NCBI GenBank assembly: GCA_937928035.1
Contig: CALFWA010000106.1
Coordinates: forward strand, 1-8,457
Direction: 5' to 3'
DNA from: an uncultured Caldilinea sp.
GTDB taxonomy: Bacteria; Chloroflexota; Anaerolineae; Caldilineales; Caldilineaceae
Length of the DNA: 8,457 bases
Shown: in pieces, positions 1 to 6,966 of the stretch
Layout of the letters: each line of letters starts with the position of its first letter
Position numbering within the stretch: the first letter of the stretch is position 1
Made by a program: the position numbers and the translations under genes
Notes under the pieces: model-generated
Told to the model about the DNA's origin: nothing
Databases searched by the model: none
Seen by the model: the letters and a program-made list of their open reading frames with translations, nothing else

Positions 1-258
1 CACCATGGGCGCCGCCGTATAGGCGAAAGGACCGGCGCAGTGCAACGCCACCGTCACCTCGGAAAGCATGGCGTCGAGCGCAGATGCATCATCCAACGGC
101 GCGATGCGATACGGGAGCCGGAGCTGTCCGGCCAGCGTCGCTACCTGCGCTTTATTGCGGCCGGCCAGAATCGGTTGCAGCCCTTGGGCGACCGCTGTTC
201 GGGCAATCAGCGCGCCGGTGTAGCCGTTGGCGCCGTAGATCAAAAATGGATGAGTCAT
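1..258 (-). CDS. Saccharopine dehydrogenase / trans-acting enoyl reductase-like protein (N-terminal part)
   Basis: The first 86 codons of a gene that continues past the left edge. The protein opens with a short strand and a nucleotide-binding glycine motif, GANGYTG (residues 9-15), typical of a Rossmann fold. This is followed by LAGRN near residue 32 and HCAGPF near residues 73-78. That set of motifs is usual in the saccharopine dehydrogenase-like / trans-acting enoyl reductase family, whose members are NAD(P)-dependent oxidoreductases. The start is the ATG at 256-258, with an AGGAGC ribosome site about 12 bases upstream, a slightly long spacing. The catalytic part is missing, so the substrate cannot be given. 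It is separated from the neighbouring operon by a terminator and is probably unrelated to it. The family call is fairly secure and the exact function is not. Confidence 0.8.
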   Translation of the reverse strand, partial: MTHPFLIYGANGYTGALIARTAVAQGLQPILAGRNKAQVATLAGQLRLPYRIAPLDDASALDAMLSEVTVALHCAGPFAYTAAPMV

Positions 259-270
259 CTTGATTTTGTT

Positions 271-276
271 GCTCCT
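271..276 (-). promoter_or_regulatory. Ribosome binding site AGGAGC
   Basis: AGGAGC on the minus strand lies 12 bases before the ATG of the Rossmann-fold enzyme at 258. The spacing is longer than the usual 5-9 bases, but no closer purine-rich site is present, and the motifs of the product fit this start. Confidence 0.5.
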
Positions 277-286
277 ATCGCCTTCT

Positions 287-292
287 ATTGTA
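287..292 (-). promoter_or_regulatory. Possible -10 element TACAAT
   Basis: TACAAT on the minus strand sits about 30 bases upstream of the ATG at 258, where a -10 box for this gene would give a short leader containing the ribosome site. No good -35 hexamer is seen at 16-18 bases spacing, so this is a weak call from position and sequence only. Confidence 0.3.
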
Positions 293-479
293 CATCAGAA
301 AACTTCACAGAAACGTTGCGCGCCTGGCGCACGTAGGCTTTGTTCAATCCCTACGACAAGACGAGCGTGTATTTCGGCAAGACAAGGTTGTATCGAGAAA
401 AGGATGTTATGGAAAACGAAGGTGGAGCTAACTCATGAAAGGAGGCTCGAGGCGCCGAAAAACGGATGCGCATAGAACG

Positions 480-527
480 AAAACCCTCGTTCACCTGTCG
501 TCGGCTCGGGCGACAGATGAACGAGGG
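480..527 (-). terminator. Rho-independent terminator of the reductase operon
   Basis: A 17-base stem (484-500 with 511-527) closes on a 10-base loop. Read on the minus strand, every position pairs, counting one G-U wobble, and the stem is followed by TTTT (480-483). Read on the plus strand the same position is a C-A mismatch and no T run follows, so the element acts in the minus direction. It begins 12 bases after the stop codon of the catalytic subunit, as expected for the operon end. The T run is short, which is the main weakness. Confidence 0.8.
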
Positions 528-538
528 CTGAAACTGCG

Positions 539-3500
539 TTACACCTTTTCCAGTCTCACCCACGTGTCATAGAAGACGGCGCTGCCGCCTACAATGTCGG
601 ACAGGCAGGTGTTGCCGAGATATGGATCGACGCGCATGATCGCATTGGCGTGGAATCCCGCAGCGCGACGCGGATCCGCCGGGATGGTTTCGCCGTCGAT
701 CGTAAAGGCGCTGGCGCCGTTGGCCCAGTGACCGAAGCCGAGTGAGAAGCTGACCACCCCGGGTCGGATGCCTTCGATCACTTTGACGCGACCTTCCACG
801 GGTTTGCGCCCCAAAGGACCGAGATCCCAGACGCCGTCGGGGTTGGAAGCGCTCTTGATGCGCACCTTATCGCCGGGCGCCAGCCCCAGGCGCTCGGCGT
901 CGACGCGGTTGATCAGCACCTCATTTTCCGGGCTGATCGTCAGGAGCCAGTAGCAACCGTTGGTGCGAGACTTGGTCTGCGTGCTCTGGCGATAGGTGCT
1001 GAGCAACAAAGGATAGCCCTGTTGCCGATCCTCTTCCAAAGAGCGCCCCAGGCTGTCAGCGATCGGCAAATGTTTGGGATAGCCCAGATAGCGCTCCCCC
1101 GTCATGCTGTTGCGCAGCAACGCCGTTTTCTCATGGTAAAGGTTGATCTGGCGTCCGTAGCGGTTGCGCAGTCTCTCGCCGTCGTAGGCTTCTGCATAGC
1201 CCTGGAAACGACCGCCGCGGTTGAGCACATAGACGACTTTGCGCCACCACTCCTCGCCGACGGCTTCTCGCCAGCGTTCGACGCTGAAAACGCTGCCCGG
1301 AAGATGACGCCTTGACTCCACAAAGAGCGCCAGCTCTTCATCCGAAGCGTCGGGCACGGGCGTGTCTTCGGCGGCCACGTTCGCCACCATTTTGAGATAA
1401 AAGTCGTCGGGATGCGTTAATTTCTGCCCTTCCCCAAAGCCGTTTGGCCCAAAACCAGTGCTGCCCAGCTTTTCAGCGAACGCCATCAACATCGATTCCA
1501 AACAGATCGGAACCTCTTCGCCGAAAACCCGCACCGTTTCAACCATCGGCGCAGCCACCGGGTTGCGAATCGGCTGGACTTTGGGAGTCACGGATGGATG
1601 GGAGCCGTGAAACTCCCAGCGCTCCATGTAGCTCAGATCAGGGAAGATATAGTCGGCGTACAAGGAGGTCTCGCCGATCGTGATGTCGTTGGCGATGAAG
1701 AGCGGGATCTTCTCCACGTCTGCAAGAATCTGAATGTTGGTGTGTCCGGCGGGCAGGGCGTAGGTCGGCGCTCCCATATAAAGAATGAGCGCCTTGATGG
1801 GATAGGGATAGGCGTCGCCCGCCGAGGGGATCGTCTCCTGGTAGATGTCGGACGCCAGCGGATACCAAGGGCGTTTGGCGGGATATCCTTCAAACAAGGT
1901 CGACTTTTCGTATTCGGTCTCGTGGCGGATGATCGAGACGCCGAAGGTGGGCATGGCGTTTGGATGCATGCTCATCACCGGAAACGGTTGGCCGCTCTTG
2001 GTGCCGGTGGCGTCGTAGGTGGTGGGCTTGACCATTCCGCCCTTCCAGTCATAGTTTCCGATCAGCAGGTTGAGGCTCATCCAGGCGGCCACATTGTAGT
2101 AGCCGTTCGTGTGCTGTGAAACGCCGCGATGGATGTCTGCGGCGGCCTTCTTGCCGTGGCTGGTGAACTCACGCGCCAGCTCAACGATGTCCTGCACGCG
2201 GACATCGCATATCTGCGCCCACTCCTCGAGCGTGTGTTCGTTGGCGGATTCAAACAGCAGCTGCATGGCGCTTTTGACGCGTACGCCGCCGATCATCGTG
2301 TCCACGAAAAGGTCGCCATGCACCGGCGCCTCGGCGTCGGCGGGCGCAACCGCCGTCGGTTTACCCTCTCGTAGGACGACAAACCGATCATCCTTCTCCG
2401 CCACATCGTCCGGTTGAAGTTCCGGTGGCAAATCGCGCACGCGTAGAAAGGCGCCGGGGCCATCCTCTTCGATACGGACCAGCCAGGTGGCGTTGCTCCA
2501 AGTGGACTCGCCGATCTCTGCAGCCGCCGCCTTGTTCGCCGCCGCCAAATAACGTGCGTCGTAGCGCTCGTTGTCGATAATCCATTGAATCATCGCCAAC
2601 GCCAGGGCGCCCTCTGTGCCGGGGGCGGCGGGGATCCATTTCCACGCCTTCGCCGCCGTCTTGGAGTGGCGCGGATCCACGACGGCAATCTTCAGGCCTC
2701 GTTCGGTCAGGCCGTCGGTCACCTTGCCGGTGCGCAGCGGCGGCCCATATCCACCCTCAAAGATGTTGGCGCCGACGAAGATGATAAACTCGCTGTTGCC
2801 GGTGTCCGCCTGCCAGTAGAATTTTTGCCCGCCGCTCCATTTGCCATCGGCGTATTGCTCGCTCATCGCCTTACAGGCGAAATAGAGCGAGCCCTGACAG
2901 ACCGTCGTGTGCCCATGACGGTTCAGGCTGCCGAAGCTGTTGGTGATGAAGCGTTGCACCATCTGGGAGCGGCCGGCTTTCATGCGCCCCCACATGAAGA
3001 CAAGCTGATTGTTCTTCGGCCCCAGATCGGGATGATCCGGATCGATCAACACGTCCAGATGTTCTCGATACTTCTCTTGAAATTCGGCCACGGTCATCTT
3101 TTTAGAGCGGATCAAAGCGACGTCTGCACTCATGGCGGCGGCCAGCTCCGGATCGCGCAGCGCATAGAGGTCGCGCAACCCTTCCACCTCTCGGTTCTCC
3201 TCGCCCGGAACATGGGCGAAAAGGCGACCGCCCTCGACAATCTCGGTGACGGCCTGCTCAAACGAGATCGACTGCCACTTGTTCTCACCGCGCTTGCCTG
3301 CACGCTTCAAAACGGTGCGGATGCGATAGGGGTCATACAAAATTTGGATGCCGGCCTGCCCACGCGGGCAGATGGCGCCGTCCAGACGAGCGACGTTGGG
3401 ATCGAGCGGCGAGTTGTCGTAGTCGATATGCGGGGTCATCGTCCACGGATTGAAGGGGTTGCCGTCCACTTTGACCACCACGCCGTCAAGTAGTTTCACC

Positions 3501-3775
3501 TTGATGCCGCAACCTGTGTTGCAATTCTGGCAACTGGTGTACAGAATATTGCGCGGGTCCGCCAGCTTGTAAAAACGGCCGTCGTCGAGGCTAGCCGCCT
3601 GCGCCAACGCCTTGCGCTGGCTCAGGTGACCGGCGAAAAGTGCGGCGCCACCCAGCAGTGCAGAGTTGCGCAGAAAATTGCGGCGAGAGCGATCCTGGGG
3701 TTCTTCAGCTCGGGATGCCGCATTGTTCACGGCCCCAACTTCTTGCATTTGAACATCCACGCTTGACGGTTTCAT
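539..3775 (-). CDS. Molybdopterin oxidoreductase catalytic subunit, tetrathionate reductase A-like
   Basis: Catalytic subunit of an exported complex iron-sulfur molybdoenzyme, 1078 residues; TtrA of Salmonella is about 1,020. A twin-arginine leader (SRRNFLR, residues 30-36, then a hydrophobic stretch) implies folded export by Tat. Four cysteines, C82, C85, C89 and C136, form the usual N-terminal [4Fe-4S] site. C293, in TVCQGS, is the likely molybdenum ligand. VVDPRHSKTA (residues 365-374) and the following APGTEGALALA belong to the pterin-binding core. Residues about 921-1078 form the C-terminal dinucleotide-binding domain. The start is fixed by an excellent GGAGGTGAT ribosome site 6 bases upstream, and its ATG overlaps the TGA of the NrfD gene by 4 bases. 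It is the last gene of the operon. Family membership is certain. Tetrathionate as substrate is inferred from B-C-A gene order, size and overall pattern; polysulfide, sulfur, arsenate or selenate reductase relatives remain possible. Confidence 0.9.
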   Translation of the reverse strand: MKPSSVDVQMQEVGAVNNAASRAEEPQDRSRRNFLRNSALLGGAALFAGHLSQRKALAQAASLDDGRFYKLADPRNILYTSCQNCNTGCGIKVKLLDGVVVKVDGNPFNPWTMTPHIDYDNSPLDPNVARLDGAICPRGQAGIQILYDPYRIRTVLKRAGKRGENKWQSISFEQAVTEIVEGGRLFAHVPGEENREVEGLRDLYALRDPELAAAMSADVALIRSKKMTVAEFQEKYREHLDVLIDPDHPDLGPKNNQLVFMWGRMKAGRSQMVQRFITNSFGSLNRHGHTTVCQGSLYFACKAMSEQYADGKWSGGQKFYWQADTGNSEFIIFVGANIFEGGYGPPLRTGKVTDGLTERGLKIAVVDPRHSKTAAKAWKWIPAAPGTEGALALAMIQWIIDNERYDARYLAAANKAAAAEIGESTWSNATWLVRIEEDGPGAFLRVRDLPPELQPDDVAEKDDRFVVLREGKPTAVAPADAEAPVHGDLFVDTMIGGVRVKSAMQLLFESANEHTLEEWAQICDVRVQDIVELAREFTSHGKKAAADIHRGVSQHTNGYYNVAAWMSLNLLIGNYDWKGGMVKPTTYDATGTKSGQPFPVMSMHPNAMPTFGVSIIRHETEYEKSTLFEGYPAKRPWYPLASDIYQETIPSAGDAYPYPIKALILYMGAPTYALPAGHTNIQILADVEKIPLFIANDITIGETSLYADYIFPDLSYMERWEFHGSHPSVTPKVQPIRNPVAAPMVETVRVFGEEVPICLESMLMAFAEKLGSTGFGPNGFGEGQKLTHPDDFYLKMVANVAAEDTPVPDASDEELALFVESRRHLPGSVFSVERWREAVGEEWWRKVVYVLNRGGRFQGYAEAYDGERLRNRYGRQINLYHEKTALLRNSMTGERYLGYPKHLPIADSLGRSLEEDRQQGYPLLLSTYRQSTQTKSRTNGCYWLLTISPENEVLINRVDAERLGLAPGDKVRIKSASNPDGVWDLGPLGRKPVEGRVKVIEGIRPGVVSFSLGFGHWANGASAFTIDGETIPADPRRAAGFHANAIMRVDPYLGNTCLSDIVGGSAVFYDTWVRLEKV

Positions 3776-4983
3776 ACATCACCTCCGGAAAGTTGCTCGC
3801 CGGATAATCCAAGGACGCGGCGTTGATACGGTTCGAGAACAATTTTGTAGCCGACGGTAAAGATCGCCAGCGCAATGCCGACCGCAAAGATGACAACCAA
3901 CCACTCAATCAACGAGGGGAAGTAGTCGAAGGAAAGTCGATGGTGCACGGCGGCGCGCTTCAGCCCCTCCAGCTCCGGCGTAGGATAGGCCAGACCGGGA
4001 ATCACAATGTTCAACGGCACCATCACAAAAGTCCACACCATCAGGGCTGCAGCGACGCCGATCACCAGCAGATTGCGTCGGTTCCAAAGAAGGAGCCCTA
4101 ATGGAACGAGCACGCCGAACAACAAGTGCACAATCCAGATCGTCCACCAGTAAGGACCAAAGAGCACCAGCCGCAGCCCTTCGGAATAGGCTGGCACGCC
4201 AGGATAGGCGATCACCAGTGCATTGGCGCCGGCGGCGAAGAGCCCGATGATGATGCCCACCATAAAGATACGCGCCAGCTCTCGGGCAGTGGCTGCATAT
4301 TGCGGAGCGACGGCAGTCGGCGAAAAAAGAAGATGTAACAAGATGAGTAGGCCGATTCCGGCCACCAGAGACGACACAAAAAACATCAGAGGCAGCACCG
4401 AGGCGTTCCAATAGGGGCGGGCCGCAATAACGCCGAAAAGCCCGCCGATGACGCCAATGAGAGCGATGCCGATCGGCGCTCCGATCAACGTAAGCCTTTT
4501 GGCCAAAGCGTCCTTCCCTCGCCGATAAGCGTAGAGCTCACCCACCAGAAGTAAGAGATAGATGGTGTGTAACCAAATCATCCAGGTCATCAAAGAGCCA
4601 AAGTTCGGCTGCAGATAAGCTTTCCAAAAACGGAAAGGATGACCGAGGTCCATCCCGATAATGAACAGGGCGCCGATTAAAGCGGCCAGAGCAGCCAGCG
4701 CCACGGCGGGGCCCAGCTTCTCCAGTCCTTCCACACGAAGCCCGTAGCGCAGGGCCGTGTAGGCGAGCATGGTGCCGACTTCCAGCCAGACCAGATAGAC
4801 ATAGACGCCCACCCAAAGCCCCCAGGGCACATAGCTGGTCACGGCTCCATGGTCTCCCATGATCAAAACCTGGAAGACCCCCCACGCTCCAATAGCCAAT
4901 GCCAAAATCGCTAGGACGAGCGAAATGACAAAATCGATGCGACGGTCCATTCGGAAACCGTGCTCGATCGATGCAGTGGTCAT
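3772..4983 (-). CDS. nrfD: NrfD/PsrC-family membrane subunit, quinol-interacting
   Basis: Polytopic membrane subunit of 403 residues that should anchor the complex and exchange electrons with the quinone pool. I count about ten hydrophobic helices, near residues 17-40, 55-79, 92-111, 130-152, 166-186, 195-220, 237-258, 276-300, 304-328 and 357-381. MDLGHPFRFW (residues 111-120), after the third helix, matches the conserved DLG-P-R loop of NrfD/PsrC/TtrC proteins. It has no heme or iron-sulfur motif, as usual for the family. It is longer than Salmonella TtrC (about 340), in line with the ten-helix NrfD type. The ATG at 4983 has AAGGAGA 7 bases upstream. It lies between the iron-sulfur gene (84-base gap) and the catalytic gene (ATGA overlap), so the three are almost surely co-transcribed. 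The symbol is the family label; in this operon its role is that of TtrC or PsrC. Confidence 0.92.
   Translation of the reverse strand: MTTASIEHGFRMDRRIDFVISLVLAILALAIGAWGVFQVLIMGDHGAVTSYVPWGLWVGVYVYLVWLEVGTMLAYTALRYGLRVEGLEKLGPAVALAALAALIGALFIIGMDLGHPFRFWKAYLQPNFGSLMTWMIWLHTIYLLLLVGELYAYRRGKDALAKRLTLIGAPIGIALIGVIGGLFGVIAARPYWNASVLPLMFFVSSLVAGIGLLILLHLLFSPTAVAPQYAATARELARIFMVGIIIGLFAAGANALVIAYPGVPAYSEGLRLVLFGPYWWTIWIVHLLFGVLVPLGLLLWNRRNLLVIGVAAALMVWTFVMVPLNIVIPGLAYPTPELEGLKRAAVHHRLSFDYFPSLIEWLVVIFAVGIALAIFTVGYKIVLEPYQRRVLGLSGEQLSGGDV
3778..3786 (-). promoter_or_regulatory. Strong ribosome binding site GGAGGTGAT
   Basis: GGAGGTGAT matches nine bases of the canonical anti-Shine-Dalgarno complement, and its GGAGG core is 6 bases from the ATG at 3775. 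It lies inside the end of the NrfD coding sequence. It decides the start of the catalytic subunit and suggests that this subunit is initiated efficiently in addition to any translational coupling through the ATGA overlap. Confidence 0.85.
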
Positions 4984-4990
4984 AGAAATC

Positions 4991-4997
4991 TCTCCTT
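4991..4997 (-). promoter_or_regulatory. Ribosome binding site AAGGAGA of the NrfD gene
   Basis: AAGGAGA lies 7 bases upstream of the ATG at 4983, inside the 84-base gap after the iron-sulfur subunit gene. It supports that start. No terminator-like hairpin was seen in the gap. Confidence 0.75.
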
Positions 4998-5067
4998 CTT
5001 CTCATCCTTGACAACGTGACGACACAGATTCAGCCCGGCACACCGAAGTTGCACAATGATGGTCAGT

Positions 5068-5991
5068 TCATAACAAATAGTAGACGCGCGGCTTGGTGCC
5101 AGCCTCTTCTTTCAGCCGCATGACATTGGGTCTTGAAATCAGCTCGGAGACCAGACTTTCCGGATCGTTTGCATCGCCAAAGTAGGTGGCGTGACCGATG
5201 CAAGTCGTCACACAGGAAGGCAACATCCCCGCTTCTAGCTTATGGCGGCAGAAATGACACTTGCGCACATTGCCGATTGGAGAGTTGCGCCCTTCGCGCA
5301 CCCAGCGCCGTCCGTACTCGAAATTGGCCTGCTGTTCATAGGGTTGAATCGCCGGCGTATCTTCTGTGTATTTGTAGCCGAAATCAAAGGTGCGCGCATG
5401 GTAAGGACAGGCGGTCATGCAATAGCGGCAGCCGATGCACTGCTCATAGTCGATGTCCACGATGCCGTCAGGACGTTGCCAGGTGGCCGTCACCGGACAA
5501 ACAGGCACACAGGGAGGGTTCTCGCATTGCATGCACGGCCGCGGCATGGAGCGGATCGATACGTTCGGATAGGTCCCAAGTTCTTCATCGATCACCGGTC
5601 GATAGACGACGCCAGGCGGCAGTTGATTTTCGGCGATGCAGGCCACGTTGCACGCCTGACAGCCTGTGCACTTGCGCAGATCGATCACCATGACCCATCG
5701 ACGCTGCTCCACCGGCTTTTGCATCGCCCTGTGCAGCTCCGCCATCATGCGTTTGAAAATCGTATCGCCGCCTTTGGCTTGCGAAGGCGGCTCGTTGGTT
5801 TGCTCTTCCAGCGAAGCCGCCTGTAGGGTTGCACTGCTCGCCAGCACAGCAGGGGCGACCAACCCGGCAAAAACGCTGCTGGCAAATTTGCGCAGAAATG
5901 AACGCCGCGATGCTTCATCGGCCGGAAGGGCGCTCATTTCTTCAACCTCGGCGGTTTTCGTCGAGGCCAGATCGCTCCGATCACTCTTCAT
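5068..5991 (-). CDS. Tat-exported four-cluster ferredoxin subunit, tetrathionate reductase B-like
   Basis: Electron-transfer subunit of 307 residues that should pass electrons between the NrfD subunit and the catalytic subunit. It has a twin-arginine leader (SRRSFLRKF, residues 28-36, followed by a hydrophobic stretch to about 58), so it acts outside the cytoplasmic membrane. Sixteen cysteines form four ferredoxin-type sets: C108/111/114/118, C153/156/161/165, C185/188/191/195 and C245/248/260/264. This is the full set of the DMSO reductase B / PsrB / TtrB family and predicts four [4Fe-4S] clusters. The fourth set has the long internal spacing (C-x2-C-x11-C-x3-C) usual there. The length exceeds Salmonella TtrB (about 250), mostly by a longer N-terminal leader and linker. 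The ATG at 5991 has AAAGGAGA 7 bases upstream. It is the first gene of the operon, next to the divergent control region. The family is certain, the partner assignment strong. Confidence 0.93.
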   Translation of the reverse strand: MKSDRSDLASTKTAEVEEMSALPADEASRRSFLRKFASSVFAGLVAPAVLASSATLQAASLEEQTNEPPSQAKGGDTIFKRMMAELHRAMQKPVEQRRWVMVIDLRKCTGCQACNVACIAENQLPPGVVYRPVIDEELGTYPNVSIRSMPRPCMQCENPPCVPVCPVTATWQRPDGIVDIDYEQCIGCRYCMTACPYHARTFDFGYKYTEDTPAIQPYEQQANFEYGRRWVREGRNSPIGNVRKCHFCRHKLEAGMLPSCVTTCIGHATYFGDANDPESLVSELISRPNVMRLKEEAGTKPRVYYLL

Positions 5992-5998
5992 GCCCTGC

Positions 5999-6006
5999 TC
6001 TCCTTT
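5999..6006 (-). promoter_or_regulatory. Ribosome binding site AAAGGAGA of the iron-sulfur subunit
   Basis: AAAGGAGA lies 7 bases before the ATG at 5991. It fixes the start of the first gene of the operon, and this start keeps the Tat leader complete. Confidence 0.75.
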
Positions 6007-6177
6007 CCATCACATGCGTTCCGTCTCCAAACATTCATCAGGACTCTCACAATTCGCCAACCGATAGAGGTTGCGTGCCGCCGGATGACAGCGCTAAATC
6101 ACATAGCTGCTGGCAATCGACGCGTTGCCTCGCAAGAAAAGTTTATATGAGGAGCAGACGCCTGGAGAGCGGTGAAA

Positions 6178-6195
6178 CCCGACACTTGTGTCGGG
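6178..6195. promoter_or_regulatory. Candidate operator: dyad CCCGACAC-TT-GTGTCGGG
   Basis: Two perfect 8-base inverted arms separated by 2 bases. A 2-base centre is too tight for a stable RNA hairpin but fits a site bound by a dimeric regulator. It lies 187 bases upstream of the iron-sulfur subunit start and about 31 bases above a minus-strand TATAAA, and 273 bases upstream of the rhodanese start. Binding by a regulator is inferred from symmetry and position; no regulator gene is in the window. Confidence 0.5.
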
Positions 6196-6221
6196 CGAAG
6201 CCTGAAAATTGATAAAAATCC

Positions 6222-6240
6222 TGTCGGGGAATTCACCGAC
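6222..6240. promoter_or_regulatory. Partial second dyad sharing the TGTCGGG half-site
   Basis: TGTCGGG (6222-6228) repeats the right arm of the dyad at 6178-6195, and CCGAC (6236-6240) is a partial inverted match to it. This could be a weaker second site for the same regulator. The symmetry is imperfect and the spacing differs from the first dyad. Confidence 0.3.
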
Positions 6241-6248
6241 TTCACCCC

Positions 6249-6272
6249 TATTCACAGGATTATTCACAGGAT
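6249..6272. repeat. Perfect tandem 12-mer, TATTCACAGGAT twice
   Basis: Two identical, directly adjacent copies at 6249-6260 and 6261-6272. An inverted copy of the ACAGGAT core, ATCCTGT, lies at 6218-6224, so the first copy could also close a bulged hairpin with 6226-6229 against 6245-6248 inside it. Short ACAGGAT-type repeats are common in intergenic DNA of environmental bacteria, so this may be a dispersed repeat and not an operator. Confidence 0.65.
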
Positions 6273-6320
6273 GAAGATGGAGGTTCTAATGAAGCTCTTC
6301 ACCCGATGGAGTATAAGGTT

Positions 6321-6343
6321 TTTCTTATTTCTTCAATAAGGAA
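6321..6343. repeat. AT-rich inverted repeat
   Basis: Arms 6321-6329 and 6335-6343 pair over nine positions, including one G-U, around a 5-base loop; the core is CTTATT/AATAAG. No T run follows on either strand, so it is not a terminator. A role in the control of the rhodanese gene or in DNA melting is possible but unproven. Confidence 0.35.
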
Positions 6344-6467
6344 GCTGCAAGACTGAATTGCATTGCGAATCGATTACACTGTAAGAGCTATGGAATTAAA
6401 ATAAGAAGGATGCGCTTTTTGCAACGGACGCCAGAAATGGCGCAGAGGATGAAATAGGAAGTTCGAC

Positions 6468-6914
6468 ATGTCAATGTCACAAACAAATTTTCGTCACTAT
6501 GTTGTTCTGATCCTGATTGCGATCGGACTGCTCTGGAGCCTGAATGCGTGCTCCACCGGTCAACCTGCGGCGGCTGTCTCTCAGCCGGTCGCTGCAGCAG
6601 CGAAGGTCAAAGCCAAAATCACGCCGGCGGAATACCAGGCCAGATTCGGCGCCAATGCCGACCACGTTCTGATCGACGTGCGCACGCCGGAGGAATTCGC
6701 CGCCGGCCATATTCCAGGCGCCGTGAACATCTCCGTCGACCAGCTTGCGCAGCGCCTGAACGAAATCCCAAAGGATAAGCCCGTTGTGCTCTATTGTCGC
6801 AGCGGCAACCGCAGCAGTCAGGCGGCGCAGATTCTGGAGCGCGCAGGTTACGCGCAGATCTACGACCTGGGCGGCATTATCACCTGGGCGCAACAAGGGT
6901 ATCCGATCCAATGA
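6468..6914 (+). CDS. Rhodanese-domain lipoprotein (sulfurtransferase)
   Basis: A 148-residue protein with one rhodanese domain behind a lipoprotein signal. Residues 9-27 are hydrophobic and end in LNAC, a lipobox with C28 as the lipid-bearing cysteine, so the domain should sit on the outer face of the membrane. A linker rich in Ala, Pro and Gln (about 30-48) leads to the domain (about 50-147). The domain contains LIDVRTPEEFAAGHIPGA and the active-site loop CRSGNRS with C110 as the sulfur-carrying residue. The active site looks intact. The family moves sulfane sulfur as a cysteine persulfide to acceptors such as cyanide or thiols. The start at 6468 has AGGAA 7 bases upstream; a second ATG two codons later is possible. 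It is transcribed away from the reductase operon, which suggests but does not prove a link to its sulfur chemistry. Confidence 0.9.
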   Translation: MSMSQTNFRHYVVLILIAIGLLWSLNACSTGQPAAAVSQPVAAAAKVKAKITPAEYQARFGANADHVLIDVRTPEEFAAGHIPGAVNISVDQLAQRLNEIPKDKPVVLYCRSGNRSSQAAQILERAGYAQIYDLGGIITWAQQGYPIQ

Positions 6915-6930
6915 CGTCGCCCACCTTTAC

Positions 6931-6944
6931 GGAACACGGAACAC
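6931..6944 (+). repeat. Tandem 7-mer GGAACAC twice
   Basis: Two adjacent copies of GGAACAC in the 52-base gap between the rhodanese and YtkA-like genes. No hairpin or T run is present, so there is no sign of a terminator here and the two genes may share a transcript. The repeat may be chance or slippage. Confidence 0.4.
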
Positions 6945-6966
6945 GCAAACCTAGAGCAATCTTGCC

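Larger units (their letters stand above)
5992..6467. other. Divergent intergenic region of 476 bases between the reductase operon and the rhodanese gene
   Basis: No convincing gene was found here on either strand. The region must hold the minus-strand promoter of the reductase operon and probably the plus-strand promoter of the rhodanese cluster. It contains a clear dyad at 6178-6195, a related partial dyad at 6222-6240, a tandem 12-mer at 6249-6272, TTCAC-type motifs starting at 6232, 6241, 6251, 6263 and 6298 with an inverted copy (GGTGAA) at 6171, and an AT-rich hairpin at 6321-6343. A TATAAA on the minus strand (6142-6147) could be a -10 box, but no good -35 box accompanies it. Positions 6290-6420 are visibly richer in A and T than the coding regions. 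Confidence 0.7.

Noticed and set aside
438..468. Perfect Shine-Dalgarno-like AAAGGAGG on the plus strand
   Set aside because: The nearest ATG (466) is 20 bases further and opens only a 21-codon frame running through the terminator stem; no gene is supported.
1598..2119. Plus-strand open frame of 173 codons opposite the catalytic subunit
   Set aside because: Antisense to conserved coding sequence, with no family motif in the product.
2585..3493. Plus-strand open frame of 302 codons opposite the catalytic subunit
   Set aside because: It lies wholly antisense to a gene with clear family motifs; its product shows no recognisable domain and looks like a frame shadow of GC-rich coding DNA.
5242..5826. 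Plus-strand open frame of 194 codons opposite the iron-sulfur subunit
   Set aside because: It covers the cysteine-cluster coding region in antisense and has no domain of its own.
539..5991. Alternative complex III (Act) or an Nrf nitrite reductase operon
   Set aside because: The catalytic subunit keeps all four [4Fe-4S] cysteines and a presumed molybdenum-ligand cysteine, unlike the cofactor-poor ActB, and there is no multiheme cytochrome gene among the three.
6358..6402. Possible plus-strand promoter for the rhodanese gene (TTGCAT, TACACT, TAAAAT)
   Set aside because: The spacing between candidate -35 and -10 boxes is wrong (11 bases) or the -35 match is poor; only the AT-rich context is suggestive.
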